From: Brasenia schreberi
Lineage: Eukaryota > Streptophyta > Magnoliopsida > Nymphaeales > Cabombaceae
Direction: 5' to 3'
Assembly (NCBI GenBank): GCA_036023115.1
Contig: JAYKKT010000041.1
Coordinates: 886,501-950,500 of the forward strand
Length of the DNA: 64,000 nt
This document shows, one piece after another, positions 35,262 through 46,969 of this stretch. Position 1 is the stretch's first letter; each line of letters begins with the position of its first letter. Position numbers and translations under genes: made by a program. The notes beneath the pieces were generated by a model, which searched no databases, was not told the DNA's origin, and saw only the letters and a program-made list of their open reading frames with translations.

Positions 35262-38200
35262 ATGAGTGGAATTTGGACCAAAGAAGTAACCCGAGAAATG
35301 AGGAGGAAGAATCTGGGGGAGGTCGTCGGCCTGAGGAAAAGAATGGCGCCACTGGCAACAACCACGCCAGCGAATCACCGGCACGCTCTGGCTCTCCGGT
35401 GGTGCAAGAGCTCAGAGTCGAAGGGTGCGGCCAAGCCGAGGGTCTCCCGCCCCCTCAAGTTGCTAATAATCTGGATTCTCATCTTCGTGGTGGTGTCTAG
35501 GTTCGTTTACTGCCACTTTTATGCGGAGGGAGTGAAAACGAGGCGGGAGTCACTCGCCGGCATGTGCGATGAAAGAGCAAGGATGCTTCAGGATCAATTT
35601 ACAGTGAGCATGAACCACATTCACGCCCTCGCGATCCTCGTTTCGAGTTTCCACCATAGAAAAAGCCCCTCTGCTCTCGATCAGGTTCCAGTGTTTTTCC
35701 ATTTTCTATTATGGGTGTACTTAATCTTTATCTATCTCATTTAATTAGCAGATGAGCCTTTTCCATCGTATGAAATGGATTGCATTTGTTGGGATCTCCC
35801 TTAATAAGCCCATGTATGAACGTATCATTTGAGGGCTTGAATAACACCAGATGAATGTCTTCCATTTTCTTCTGTGGGTGGTACTGAATCTCTATCTCAT
35901 TTGATTAGCAGATGAATGTTTTCCATCACATGAAATGGATTGCATTTGTTGGGTTCTCCCTTGATAGACCTGTCTGTAAACGTGTGATTTAAGGGCTTGA
36001 ATAACACAGACGACTGTGGGCTAGATGTATTTCTGTTCATATTTCCTTCGACACCCTGTTTTTCTCACCATTAGTTTGTGAATGAGGTGAGCGCAGAAGA
36101 CGTTTGCGGAGTACACGGCGGGGACGGCGTTCGAGCGGCCGTTGCTGAGCGGGGTAGCGTATGCGCAGAAGGTGGTGCATTCAGATAGAGAGAGATTTGA
36201 GAGGCAGCAGGGATGGACGATCAAAACCATGAAAAGGGAACCGTCGCCTGTGCAGGACGACTACGCGCCTACCATATTCTCCCAAGAGACGGTTTCTTAT
36301 ATCCAATCTCTTGATATGATGTCCGGCAAGGTACTTAAATGTCGTTTATTTGGACCTTTTCTTGTGTTATCTTTGTTCTTGGTGGTGGCTCCTTTTGATC
36401 GCTGGTATTTTAGGAGGATCGGGAAAACATTGACAGGGCGCGGGCTACGGGGAAAGCGGTACTCACGAGTCCTTTCAGGCTGCTGGAGTCCGATCACCTT
36501 GGGGTCGTGCTGACGTTCCCGGTATACAGCTCCAGCCTTCCGGCGGATGCGACAGTGGACGAGCGCCTTCGGTCAACTGTAGGGTGAGTGAACTGAAGAA
36601 TGCCTGATCATTTGAAGTGAGTGAGGTTATCTGGAAGTGGTCGAAGTGGTTTAGCTGGTAGGCCTAAAGCCGCTTGTGGTGGACAGGTGGTTAAATCGTT
36701 GGCATCGTTCTGTTCTATTTTCTCGTTAATCGGTGGTTATTAACTTGGATGACATAAATGAATTTGTGTCCTTTGGTCAAAATCTAATATCCGGTTCGGT
36801 CAGGATGTCACTCACATAGCCATATGGCGACGCCTCAGGTTTGATAGCGAACTTTATTATTGGTCAGCTCATGAAAGCCACTCAGCCAGGATAAAACTAG
36901 GTTCAATAGAGGTGCACCACGGGACGTTTGTGAGCCATGTTTGATGTTCGGGTGAGGATTAAGGACAGGCAACCATCGGATTATCCCCAATCCACACCCT
37001 TGCCTATATGGAATGCCACATAGATTTCAAAGCCTCAAGCAGGAACAAAGTCAAGTTACTTGATCCTGACTTATATATTGTTTTGACCTTTGTTCGGTAG
37101 GCCCAAGCATGCAGAGCGATGGTTAATTTCATATTAATTCTTATGCTAGAGTCATGTGATCTAATACCATATGAAATTAGTAGTGACCTGCTTTATCAAT
37201 GTAGCAGTAACTTTGTTTTAGTTAAAGGCGTAGCTTTTGTTTATGCAACTGTAGACTAATTGCACGAAGAAATGGCTTCAAGTTGTCTTTGTGAACATGT
37301 ATTTTGCAGAATGAAAACATGGTACCTTTCATGTTAAAATGCCTGTGTGGTTTTCATCATGAATTTGGTGCAATATTATGCACAATCCTTATGTCAATGT
37401 GTAGCATGGTATTTATCCGTGTATGGCAAATAGATGCACCTTTGGTGTTTCAAGTTTGTACATGTTATCTCTGTTCACTTCTAGTTATACATGGTAATGG
37501 TTCCCGGATGCGTTAATCTTCATCAGCAGAACGGTTGTCATGGGTGATCATGAACAAAGATTTGTCTTATTAATTTAAAAGGAGTATATGCAGTTATGTG
37601 CAGTTGCTGGATCATTTTCTGGTGTAGTTTCTCCAATGTTTTCTCAACTTGAATCGAGCAACTCATATGCGGACAATTGTGCACGTACTTATTTTGTGCA
37701 CTTTTTTCTTGTAGCTGGAATTTGCACATTAAAACCAAGCGTCGTACTTTTGATTCCATTTTAGTTTTTCGTAGTGCTTATTTCCTTTCATGTATTAAAT
37801 TTAATGGACATTATGCTTGACATGCTTATCCTCGGTGCCTAGAAGGACCTACAAAAGCTTTTCAAGAAATTGCCCTGATAGACTGAAAGCATACGCTTGT
37901 GGTAATGTACGTTGATAGTGACAAATGTTTCTGGAAGGATTCTGCTTTCCTTGAAACATTTTTATCAAGTATTCAGCTTCTGGTGATATTAAAATAATGT
38001 TTGAATTTATATTTTTGTATAGATCTTGTTTAGCTGATAGCCCTGAAAGAAATTTCTCATTGTTTTGAGTAATTCAGTTTGTTTATTCTTTTTCTGCACT
38101 GGTTTTGGGAAATAAGATTTGAAGTTTTGTACAAGTCAATTTGACTGATCGCTAAAAGACATCCATTGATAGGTACCTTGGTGGGGCATTTGATGTTGAG

Positions 38201-41200
38201 TCACTCGTCGAGAACTTGCTAAGGAAACTTGCTGGGAGTGAGGCCATTGTGGTGAATGTGTATGATGTTACCAATGGCTCAACACCCTTAATCATGTATG
38301 GGCTACGAGACCAAGATGGTGACTTATCTCTCAAGCATACCAGTATGCTCGACTTTGTTGATCCTTTCAGGAAGCACCTGATGATTTGCAGGTGCTGCAT
38401 TCAACAATCATTCAGTGTTTTCGGTATGATGATCTTCATTAATAAAAAAATTTCATCTCCTAAACAGATACCTTCAGAAACCTCCCTTTCCATGGACGGC
38501 GGTCATGTCTTCTGTTGGAGTGTTTGTGATAGCTGTGTTGATTGGTTATATGCTATATGGATCTGTCACCCACATTGCCAAGGTTGAAGAGGACTACCTC
38601 AAGATGGCAGAACTGAAAGTTCAAGCTGAAGCCGCTGATGTTGCTAAGTCTCAGGTGGCATAACCTGCTGTTTCATGGTTGTTAAAGGCTTCTTTTCCTG
38701 GGTCTTGGCTTCACCTTTTCTTATTTCCTGATTGCAGTTTCTTGCTACGGTTTCACATGAGATTAGGACACCAATGAATGGGGTTCTGGGTATGGTTGAT
38801 GTTTCCTGCGAGTATATAGTTCTTCAAACCTGATAAATATTATTTTTATTTATCGCTTTAAGTTTCTTCTTTGTTTTGAAACTTTCTCCTGCAGGGATGC
38901 TCCAGATGCTTCTGGACACAGGACTAGATTCTACTCAAAAGGACTATGTCCGAACGGCTCAGGCGAGTGGAAAAACACTAATTACTCTGATCAATGAAGT
39001 CCTTGACAGAGCTAAAATTGAGTCTGGCAAATTGGAACTTGAGAGTGTGCCCTTTGACCTGAGATCCATTCTCGATGACGTTCTTTCATTATTTTCTGGA
39101 AAAGCTAGAAATAAAGGCATTGAGGTAATGTCATCCGATTCATCCCCAAACAACATGAATTGATGTATTTGGATCAGGATTCTTAAGTTCTTAATGCACT
39201 GCATAGTTTGTTATTTTATTACTAATTTGTAGCCTAATCTGTCCCAGTGCTATTCTTCCTCCTTCCTTTTCCATAGAAAATAAATTTCTAATTTAGTGCC
39301 TTATTGCGTTTTTAGACCACCCTCTATCTTGATTCTGGTTTGTCATGCAAAGTTTACGTTGTCTTTTTCTTTTCCTACGTCATATGGATACGATTGCAGG
39401 AAACGAGTCAGAGGTGGGATATGGCATTTTAAAAAATGCTGAATGTGAGGATACAACTATATACACACATAACCACGTGTATAAAGTCTGTAGTATCTTA
39501 TATGATTAAAGTACAAGGGAGCTCTGCTTGATAAGTTGATATTCACCCCACGAAATAGCACTTCACTATTAGTTAGAATTTCTGGTGAAAAACATTTTTT
39601 GATATAGATACCGGGAATTACTAGTATCGATTGTTGCGTTTAGTGTCCATGTGACGAGCCTTTTTTGGGTTTCACTTTTACTTTCCATTCCATGGCAATA
39701 ATGCCATCTTAAATTTTCCTTTATATTGTTGGGTAGTTCTGCATGTTTCTTTCTTATCTGTTGATGTCTTTTGGCAGTTTATCTTATCATATCTGCTTTA
39801 TGATCATTTGACAATGTATAGCTAGGTGTATTTGTAGCCGACAAAGTTCCAGAAATTCTAATTGGTGACCCAGGAAGATTCCGGCAAATAATCACCAATC
39901 TTGTCGGAAATTCAGTTAAAGTATGGTCCTCATGCTACCCTATGGTTTAGGAGACCCCAGGCATTTTCTCACATTTTTCTTATCTTATTTGTTGCAGTTC
40001 ACTGAACGTGGACATATACTTGTTCAAGTACATCCTGCAGAACATGCAAAATCAGCGATGGATGCTAAAGTCGGTGAGAACGCTAAAAGATCATCCGCTG
40101 ACTTTGGTGCTCCACCAGACAATCTCTGGAATACACTCAGTGAGTTTGAAGCTGCGGATGACAGAAACAGTTGGGAAAAATTCAAGCTATCATTGTCAGA
40201 TTCAGAAACATCATCTGATAATATTACATCTAGCAATGTGACTTTGATGATCAGTGTTGAGGATACGGGGATCGGGATTCCCCTACATGCGCAGGACCGC
40301 ATTTTTACGCCCTTCATGCAAGCTGACAGTTCAACATCCCGTACATATGGAGGGACCGGGATTGGGTTGAGCATCAGCAAATGCCTAGTAGAGCTGATGG
40401 GTGGGAAGATAAACTTCATTAGTCGGCCAAATGTTGGGAGCACCTTCACTATTACTGTTGTTTTCAGTAGATGTGACAAAAGCTTAGTGAGTGAGCCGAA
40501 GATACCTCTTTTTGAGGCACTGCCTGTGTGCTTCGAAAGCATGAAAGCTGTTGTAGTTGATGCAAGGCCTGTCAGAGCTGCCATAACGAAGTACCATCTT
40601 CAAAGACTTGGTATGGCTGTCGAGGTCATGAGCAGTATGACAACGGCAATCCATGCAGTAGCTGGACAAAATGGCTATGCACGAAATGGGTGAGATTTCA
40701 ACATTTAAAAACTTTTGAATGTATTCCCCCAATCAAGTTATACCATCACTTCGCTTTAGGCTTGTATATATAATCAAATATATAAACCTTCGAGTAATAC
40801 TTGTTTTTTCATGTGTTGGAGATCTCCAATGCATTTACAGGTCTCTGTCTCTCGTGATCAATGATTGTTTCTCCAAAATAGGCTCAAGATATTTCCCTAT
40901 GAGTGCACCTTAAATTGTAGAAAATTTTAGATGCATTGTTGCATTGTTTTTTTCTCTGAAGTTAACCATGGTTTTTAAGTTTCGGATCATGGAGAATACT
41001 TCTTTCTGCATCTGAAAAATGAATTGGGTGGCAATGTGTAGATGTAATAGAATCTAATTGTTTCTTTATCTTTCACTCAATCAACTTGAATTCTCACATA
41101 CAAGTGCTTTTGATCTCGTCTGAAGTAAAAATGTTAAAAGACTCATTTGATTCCCAAATTTGAAGAGGAATTCTCCCGCTTCTCGATCTGAGCATTTATA

Positions 41201-43053
41201 TTTTGTCTCATCAGGAAATCAGGCAAAAAGACAGACGTGATACTGGTCGAGAAGGAATCTTGGCGTCATGAGGTTGAGCATGGCTTCTTTGAGCGCCTAC
41301 AAGACTATAAACAGAGTGGTCGAATGATTGAAATTCCAAAGATGGTTCTTCTGGCAACTTCAATCAGTAATGCTGAGTCTGCAAAAGCAAAAGCGGTAGG
41401 TTTTGTTGACACTGTAGTCATGAAGCCTTTGAGGTCGAGCATGATGGCAGTGAGCCTCCAGCAGGTCTTGGCTATTGGTGATATGCCAAAGCAAGGGAAA
41501 GGAATTCCCAATGGAACTCCTATTCTTAACAGCTTGCTTTTCGGGAAGAACATTTTGGTCGTCGATGACAATGCAGTAAATCGAAGAGTTGCTGCCTTCG
41601 CACTAAAGAAGTATGGTGCTAATGTAGAATGTGCTGAGAGCGGCAAAGATGCACTCGCAATGCTTCAGATTCCTCACAAGTTTGATGCATGCTTCATGGA
41701 CGTTCAGATGCCTGAAATGGATGGGTATGTGTTTCTTTCTCTTTCATGACGAGAATTGTTAGCTTCTTCTGAATTCAACTTCTTTCCATTTAGATCGTCG
41801 CGTCCTTTTCAGAAAGGGGCAACAAAAGAGACCCCAAAACAGGCACATGCTTTCCCTCCCTCCCGTTCCCCTGATAGGAGGAAGAGTCCTTACAATGTTA
41901 TAAATATTGTATGAGAACCATATTGGGTGCACATACATGTATTTATTGTATCATACAATGCAATATTATACTTCATTTAATGAGGAAAAATAATTAAAAT
42001 CTGATTACAAGAATCTAAAAATCAATGAATACGTAAGATGAGATACAATTATCTCATTCCATATTTTCCTGCCACGGTGGATTAACTGGGGACAACCAGT
42101 GAAACTTTGTTGAATATCAAGGAGTGATGTGTTCAGCATAGATCCCACACAAACTCTAAGCATGCTTGTGCAAGAATAGTATTAGGTGCGGGGTAGATAT
42201 GGACGGTTTGGAACTGAACCGGCGGTGAAACTGTCGGTAACTGAAACCGGAATTTGAGACCCTCCGGTTCAGTTACGGTTCAAGATTTTTAAAAACTGGC
42301 CTGAAACTGGAACCAATGGTTCTAAACTGTGCTTCAATAAAGAATATATTTAAATTTTAACATACATTTTTCATAAGTTGAGCGTAAGAAGCGTCCTACC
42401 ACTGAGCCAAGTGAGGAGTTCGACTCCCTGGAGAGACAATACCCCTTTGCCCAGAACCGGACATGTCTAGGTTGCATGACCTCCTATGAAGTCCTCATTT
42501 GCACCCTCTAGCGACCCTTCTTAGTATGAGAAAAGGCTAAGGTTACTCGCTATGTGTTGATAAATGGGCAGAAAGTGATTCAGATCATATCGACATGGGC
42601 ACTGATATATGATATTATCATCTCATCTCATGCAATATGATAAGATATTAGATTAAAGATATTCTTGTGTGGTTGGTGGGGGGATTAAAGTGTTGCATGC
42701 TTAACAGACTAAACATTCCGATGCCTGCAAGTTTCTACTTAAGTTTGTCAGATATGGTTTGGCTTCATGGTTTTATTTCAATCATTGAACATATCTGCAA
42801 CAGATTTGAAGCTACCAGCCACATTCGACAGCTTGAGAGTCGGGCTAACGAGCAGATCAGAGCTGGGTCTGGTTTACAATCAGGATCAGGAAAGCTCGAA
42901 CGGCACCTTCCCATACTCGCCATGACAGCAGATCTTATCCAGGCTACTTATGAGGAGTGTCTCAAGTGTGGGATGGACGGTTATGTCTCTAAGCCCTTTG
43001 AGGAGCAGCAGCTCTATCAAGCTGTAGCGAAGTTCTTCGATGCGAAGTCGTAG
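35262..43053 (+). CDS. AHK4: Cytokinin receptor hybrid histidine kinase, CRE1/WOL/AHK4 type
   Basis: Membrane receptor that binds cytokinin outside its kinase part and starts the His-Asp phosphorelay. Eleven exons, all GT-AG and in frame: 35262-35684, 36097-36330, 36414-36583, 38173-38391, 38468-38654, 38738-38789, 38895-39124, 39822-39920, 39998-40689, 41215-41724, 42804-43053; 1021 aa. Transmembrane helices lie at about 65-84 and 358-380. The CHASE domain is between them (MCDERARMLQDQF ... LTSPFRLLESDHLGVVLTF ... FVDPFRKHLMICR). The H-box is VSHEIRTPMNG with phospho-acceptor His418. The N-box is FRQIITNLVGNSVKFT; G-boxes are VEDTGIGIP and GGTGIGLSISKCL. A degenerate receiver-like part (VVVDARPVRAA) precedes the true receiver: acidic Asp886/887, phospho-acceptor Asp931 (FMDVQMPEMDG), Lys1002. 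Domain order, linker sequence and the KVEEDYLKMAELK stretch favour AHK4 over AHK2/3. An in-frame TAG 31 bases upstream supports the start, but an upstream exon is not excluded. Confidence 0.95.
35691..36010. repeat. Tandem duplication in intron 1 of the cytokinin receptor gene
   Basis: Copy 1 (35,691-35,855) and copy 2 (35,856-36,010) share the same word order: TCCATTTTCT, CTATCTCATTT, GATTAGCAGATGA, ATGAAATGGATTGCATTTGT and GGGCTTGAATAACAC. They have moderate divergence. The block fills most of the intron and starts seven bases after the 5' splice site. Confidence 0.92.
42195..42475. repeat. CGGTT-rich repeat with tRNA-like core, in the last intron of the cytokinin receptor gene
   Basis: It begins ATATGGACGGTTTGGAACTG and ends AACCGGACATGTCTAGG. 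The centre has GCGTCCTACCACTGAGCC and GGAGTTCGACTCCC, which resemble Pol III A- and B-boxes. A short RTE-like word (AGTATGAGAAAAGGCTAAGG) follows at about 42,520. Confidence 0.65.
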
Positions 43054-43660
43054 AGATTCTTGGTTGAAAGATCTCTGGTGTAGCTTCATGTTCTCTTGAC
43101 GGACGTCCTGCTAGCATGAGCTCCGAAGTCGACTTCGTTCTCATGGCAATGGCTTCCGGATCATGAGTTTGTGCTTATCGAATCAGATTGAATGCGATTA
43201 GCTATTGATGCTCATCTGTTGCACGGAATAATGTGATTTCGGAAGATTAGAAGAGGTGGGGAGCTAAATCCTGAAGCATTTCTAAAGTTTCTGATTCTTT
43301 TTTAGGAGCTATGCACTGTGGTATATATGCTGGATGGTTCCTAAAGTTTTGTAGATGCTGGTTTAAAGCAAGTATTAGCTTAAGGTCCTGAGCATTTAGT
43401 TTTTAGATTGTGTAGAGAAGCCTTTGGCATATTCCTATGCGGTGTATGTATTGTTCTATCATGTTTTTGATGGTTCAGGACCAAAAATTGTTCTTCCAAC
43501 ATAAATGAAAGCAAGGAATTTCTTCCATATTGTTTGAATTCTTAGTATTGATGGTATATATGCGAACATTTGGAGACATGACCCCACGGAGCTCTCTGTT
43601 AATAATATATCATAAATTAGATAAGGAACACTTTAAAAAGAGTTAGATGAAGAGCCTAGT
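43054..43660. other. 3' UTR and flank of the cytokinin receptor gene
   Basis: Sequence after the stop codon at 43,051-43,053. T-rich, with ATAAATGAAAG near 43,500 as a possible polyadenylation region. No coding sequence was found. Confidence 0.5.
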
Positions 43661-44000
43661 GGAATCTAAACCGAATTGTGCTTGGAATTGGCTGGAATCA
43701 GTGGAATTGAAACTAAATTGGGCTGGGAATTGATTGGAATTAGAATTGGTGAAACTGGACTCAAAACGGAGGACCACTAGGTTTGGTTTTGGTTCCACCT
43801 TCTACAAAACTGGAATCGGGCTGAAACTGAAAATGATGATTCTAAATGACTGGTTTCATATGTTGTTTTACTTTTTCTAAAATTTCAAATCTTTTTAATA
43901 GTTTCTTTTCTGGTTCTAGGCAGCAAACTAGAACCGGAACATGGCATGGTCCCGGTTCTGTTCTGGAGCCATCAGGTCTGGCTTAGACGAAACTGGTCAT
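43660..44000. repeat. CGGTT-rich dispersed repeat
   Basis: AAACCGAATTGTG, GGAACATGGCATGGTCCCGG and repeated GGAATTG/CAATTCC words flank an AT-rich centre (TTTTCTAAAATTTCAAAT). It is more degenerate than other members. Confidence 0.5.
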
Positions 44001-44309
44001 GTTTAGTTTGAGTGGAAGTCCAATTTAAGCAATGGATTCCAAGAACAAAAACAAATGGTCATATTTTATAATATAATTTTAATTTTTTTGTTCCTTAAAT
44101 ATTGAGACTTCCGCCTTAATAGATTCCAAGCACAAAGATCTCCAAGGAGTAAGAAATCTCTTGCCTACTACTTCACTCTTACACATGACTTGCATTTAAT
44201 ACATGTGAGTGTATTAAATGTAAAATTATTCAAATCTCTATGATTGAAAGATTTAATGATAGAAGTGTCGGTGTAAGATTATGCACCAAAATGCATTATG
44301 CAGCTAAGA

Positions 44310-44347
<38 letters not shown>

Positions 44348-44348
<1 letters not shown>

Positions 44349-44600
44349 GGTTACAAGAAAAGGCCAAAGCCTAACATACACGCCCACACTAGCACCCTCT
44401 GGGAGTTGAACTCCTTTTATCAGCAGCAATGATGCTAGAGCGCCCTGGTGCTACCCTGTTATATTTTCATTCAAAACACAAAACCTGCAACAGAGTGACC
44501 TTTATAATTGCACTTTCTTGGCCCAGCCAAAAGCCAATAAAGGTCAGCTCGAACTCGGGCACCCAGGGTTCAATTCTGGCAAATGCCACTCCGACCTTAT
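44348..44600 (-). repeat. SINE-like Pol III-type repeats
   Basis: 44,348-44,460 is a minus-strand family 1 unit (complement of GGGAGTTGAACTCC and of the GCAGCAATGATGCTAGAGCG word; compare 24,098-24,200 and 46,008-46,120). 44,540-44,600 has a separate GGGCACCCAGGGTTCAATTC B-box-like segment in the plus direction. Confidence 0.55.
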
Positions 44601-44699
44601 ATCGGAGCTCAGTATGGGCCTTACGTGCGAAGGTCCTAACCTCAAAGTTTTGCATGGGATGGCTCCATCTCCGCGACAAGCAGTCTCCGCGAGTTGCTT

Positions 44700-45530
44700 A
44701 AATAATCAAAGGGAAAAACACAACATGATGTTTGAGATTCAATTTACTCCGTCACAAAGTGGCAGCATGTGCTTGGAAGACACTGTCTCTTTGTTTGGTA
44801 CATTCAAAACATCAAGCACCATTAATCCCATGTATATGTTTATATATTTGTTGTTGAATCTAAACCATGTGCTCTTGATTAGTTTACTTCATGTGTCATG
44901 TATTGGATTGTATGTGGACCAAGAAGTATTTTAATGCTTGCCATGCCAACTTGTTTCTAGTTCGAAATCCTTGAAAAAATAAACAGTGCACCGAGGGCAC
45001 AAACCACCATAAACCACCACTATCCGCCATCTTTTATGTGCTCCACCACTTGAAGCTCCTGAGGAGTGGAATTTAGAGCTTCGGCTGTCTAACACCACTT
45101 ATGGAAGATGCTTATGCATGCAGCCACACACCTCTTTTGGCTTACAGTTTTATGCAATAGTATTTCACAGTATTTTCCTTTTAATTTACTATCTAAGGAA
45201 TTCGCTTTCTAAAGGTTTGTATTTAACGAGAGACAGAATTTCTTTTAGGGTGAGAGAAATAAACCCTAGACTTGTATTAAAGTTCATGGTAAGTAATACT
45301 TGGGACTTTCTTGGGTGGGGCTAAAACTCTACTACCCATGGCTTTAACCGTGGGCTCTTTTGATAAGGAGAAAGTTCTGCCTATTCCATCTCTTAAAATT
45401 TTAGGTGACTCTTAAAGCCCACTGCTTCAATTGTTGGATTTTGTTTTTTACTTTCGATAATTTGGGCGAGGTGCAGGCTTTGCATCATCTTAATGTGGAT
45501 AAGCCACTGTTTGTATTGAACTAGTGTAAA
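44700..45530. other. Intergenic, no gene seen
   Basis: AT-rich sequence without recognisable coding or repeat structure. Confidence 0.4.
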
Positions 45531-45534
45531 GGCC

Positions 45535-45790
45535 ATGGTACACATGGCTGGTTCCTGTTTGCTTGGAACCAGGAACCAAAATTGAACCGAGATCGAGTCG
45601 GTTTTTGAACTAGTTTGAAACCGTCAGTTTCGGTTTAGATCTTAAACCATTCAAAATATTTAATTTTTTTGAATTGTAATAAAAATATTAAACAATTATG
45701 AAACCGGTAGTTTCAAACTAATAGTTCCTGGCCCAGTTCAGTTTCGGTTGAAACCACCGGACTGGTTCAGAGCCGTCCATGTCTAGCCGT
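45535..45790. repeat. CGGTT-rich foldback-type repeat, well preserved
   Basis: It opens GGTACACATGGCTGGTTCC and closes TTCAGAGCCGTCCATGTCTAG. The AT-rich centre (TTCAAAATATTTAATTTTTT) matches that of 23,250-23,565. Confidence 0.7.
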
Positions 45791-45814
45791 GGGGAATCTC
45801 CATTTTTTTTGGGT

Positions 45815-46120
45815 ATAATTGGAAGACCAAAGACAAATGCAGACACACCAGGCGTCGAATGCATGACCTTCAACATGCAACTTGACCTCCTAGCCAGGTG
45901 AGCTACCGGTTGTGCATGCCAAGGGAAAATTGATACATGACAACACAATCATGTTTAGCATGACCTCAGTCTGAATCCTAATATTTTCTAGAGCATCATA
46001 ATTTCTTTCACAAGAGGAAAGGAGGCTAAAGCCTAACACACACATATGCACCCTATGAGAGTCGAACTTCTCACCAACAGCAATGGTGCTAGAGTGCTCT
46101 ACCGTTGATCTAGGTGTGGT
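45815..46120 (-). repeat. SINE-like repeats, family 2 then family 1, minus strand
   Basis: 45,815-45,918 is family 2 (complement of GTCGAATGCATGACCTTCAA and CTCCTAGCCAGGTGAGCT). 46,008-46,120 is family 1 (complement of GAGTCGAACTTCTCACC and TGCTAGAGTGCTCTACCG). Confidence 0.6.
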
Positions 46121-46299
46121 GGAAGTAATATTCGAAGTCACCATAATTATATCTATATTTTTGTAGTGGCAGACCTACTCATGGGCAAGGTAGTGAGTCC
46201 TCTCACTTAAAATCTAACCAAATCCGAAACATTTATGCCGGTCACCCGAATTTCATGAAAACATATATGGATCACCTCACCTAAATGAACTTCTCCTCA

Positions 46300-46405
46300 C
46301 CTCCGGCGCTAGAGTGGGGACTCACAAGTTAAAGGTCATGAGCTCAATAACAGGGACATGCATTGGCTTTGGCCCTCATACCCGAGCGGAAGGAAAGCTT
46401 AAAAG
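46300..46405 (+). repeat. SINE-like repeat, family 2
   Basis: GCGCTAGAGTGGGGACTCAC and AAGGTCATGAGCTCAATAAC are spaced like the A- and B-boxes of the other members. Confidence 0.5.
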
Positions 46406-46684
46406 GATAGAACTTCCCTCTTTTGATGATGTGAGAATCAATGTTCTTTGAGAGGGAAAAAGAAAAGGAAGTGAGAACTAATGAGCAGAATTGGACACAT
46501 TAATTCCTGCATTGATTTCAGGAGGAAAATACTCTTAACAAATTAAGGACAAAAGGAAGAGCAAGCTTTCAGTTAGTGATTTCCATCATATCATGGTGAC
46601 CCCAAAAGCATCCAGATGAGCAATGAAGAGATCAGGTTTTAAATGTTTCCTTATCATATTTCAGAGGTAATGCCCGGAAAGGTA

Positions 46685-46965
46685 GACATGGCCCGTTCCG
46701 CCACCAATTACGGTTGCAGTTTCGCCGGTTGAAGTTTCAGTTTGTTTTCGATTTTATTGGACAAAGAACATGCGTTAAAGGTGTGATTTTGTAGCTGGAA
46801 GCAAAATATGGTTTGGAATCATTGGTTTCGGTTGTAGATCTAGTTCAATTTTACGAATGGTAGAACCATAACTGAACTGAGGAGATCCTGATATTTGGTC
46901 CAACTCATTAGTTCTGGTTCAGGTCCATTTCAAGTTGGCAGGCCCTGTCCAAACCGGCCACCTCT
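46685..46965. repeat. CGGTT-rich dispersed repeat, degenerate
   Basis: GACATGGCCCGTTCCGCCAC at the start and GTCCAAACCGGCCACCTC at the end give the family's inverted-end style. Confidence 0.55.
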
Positions 46966-46969
46966 ACCC

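Noticed and set aside
40024..40584. 186-codon minus-strand frame opposite the cytokinin receptor
   Set aside because: Lies wholly within the exon that encodes the N- and G-boxes; it is a shadow of that exon.
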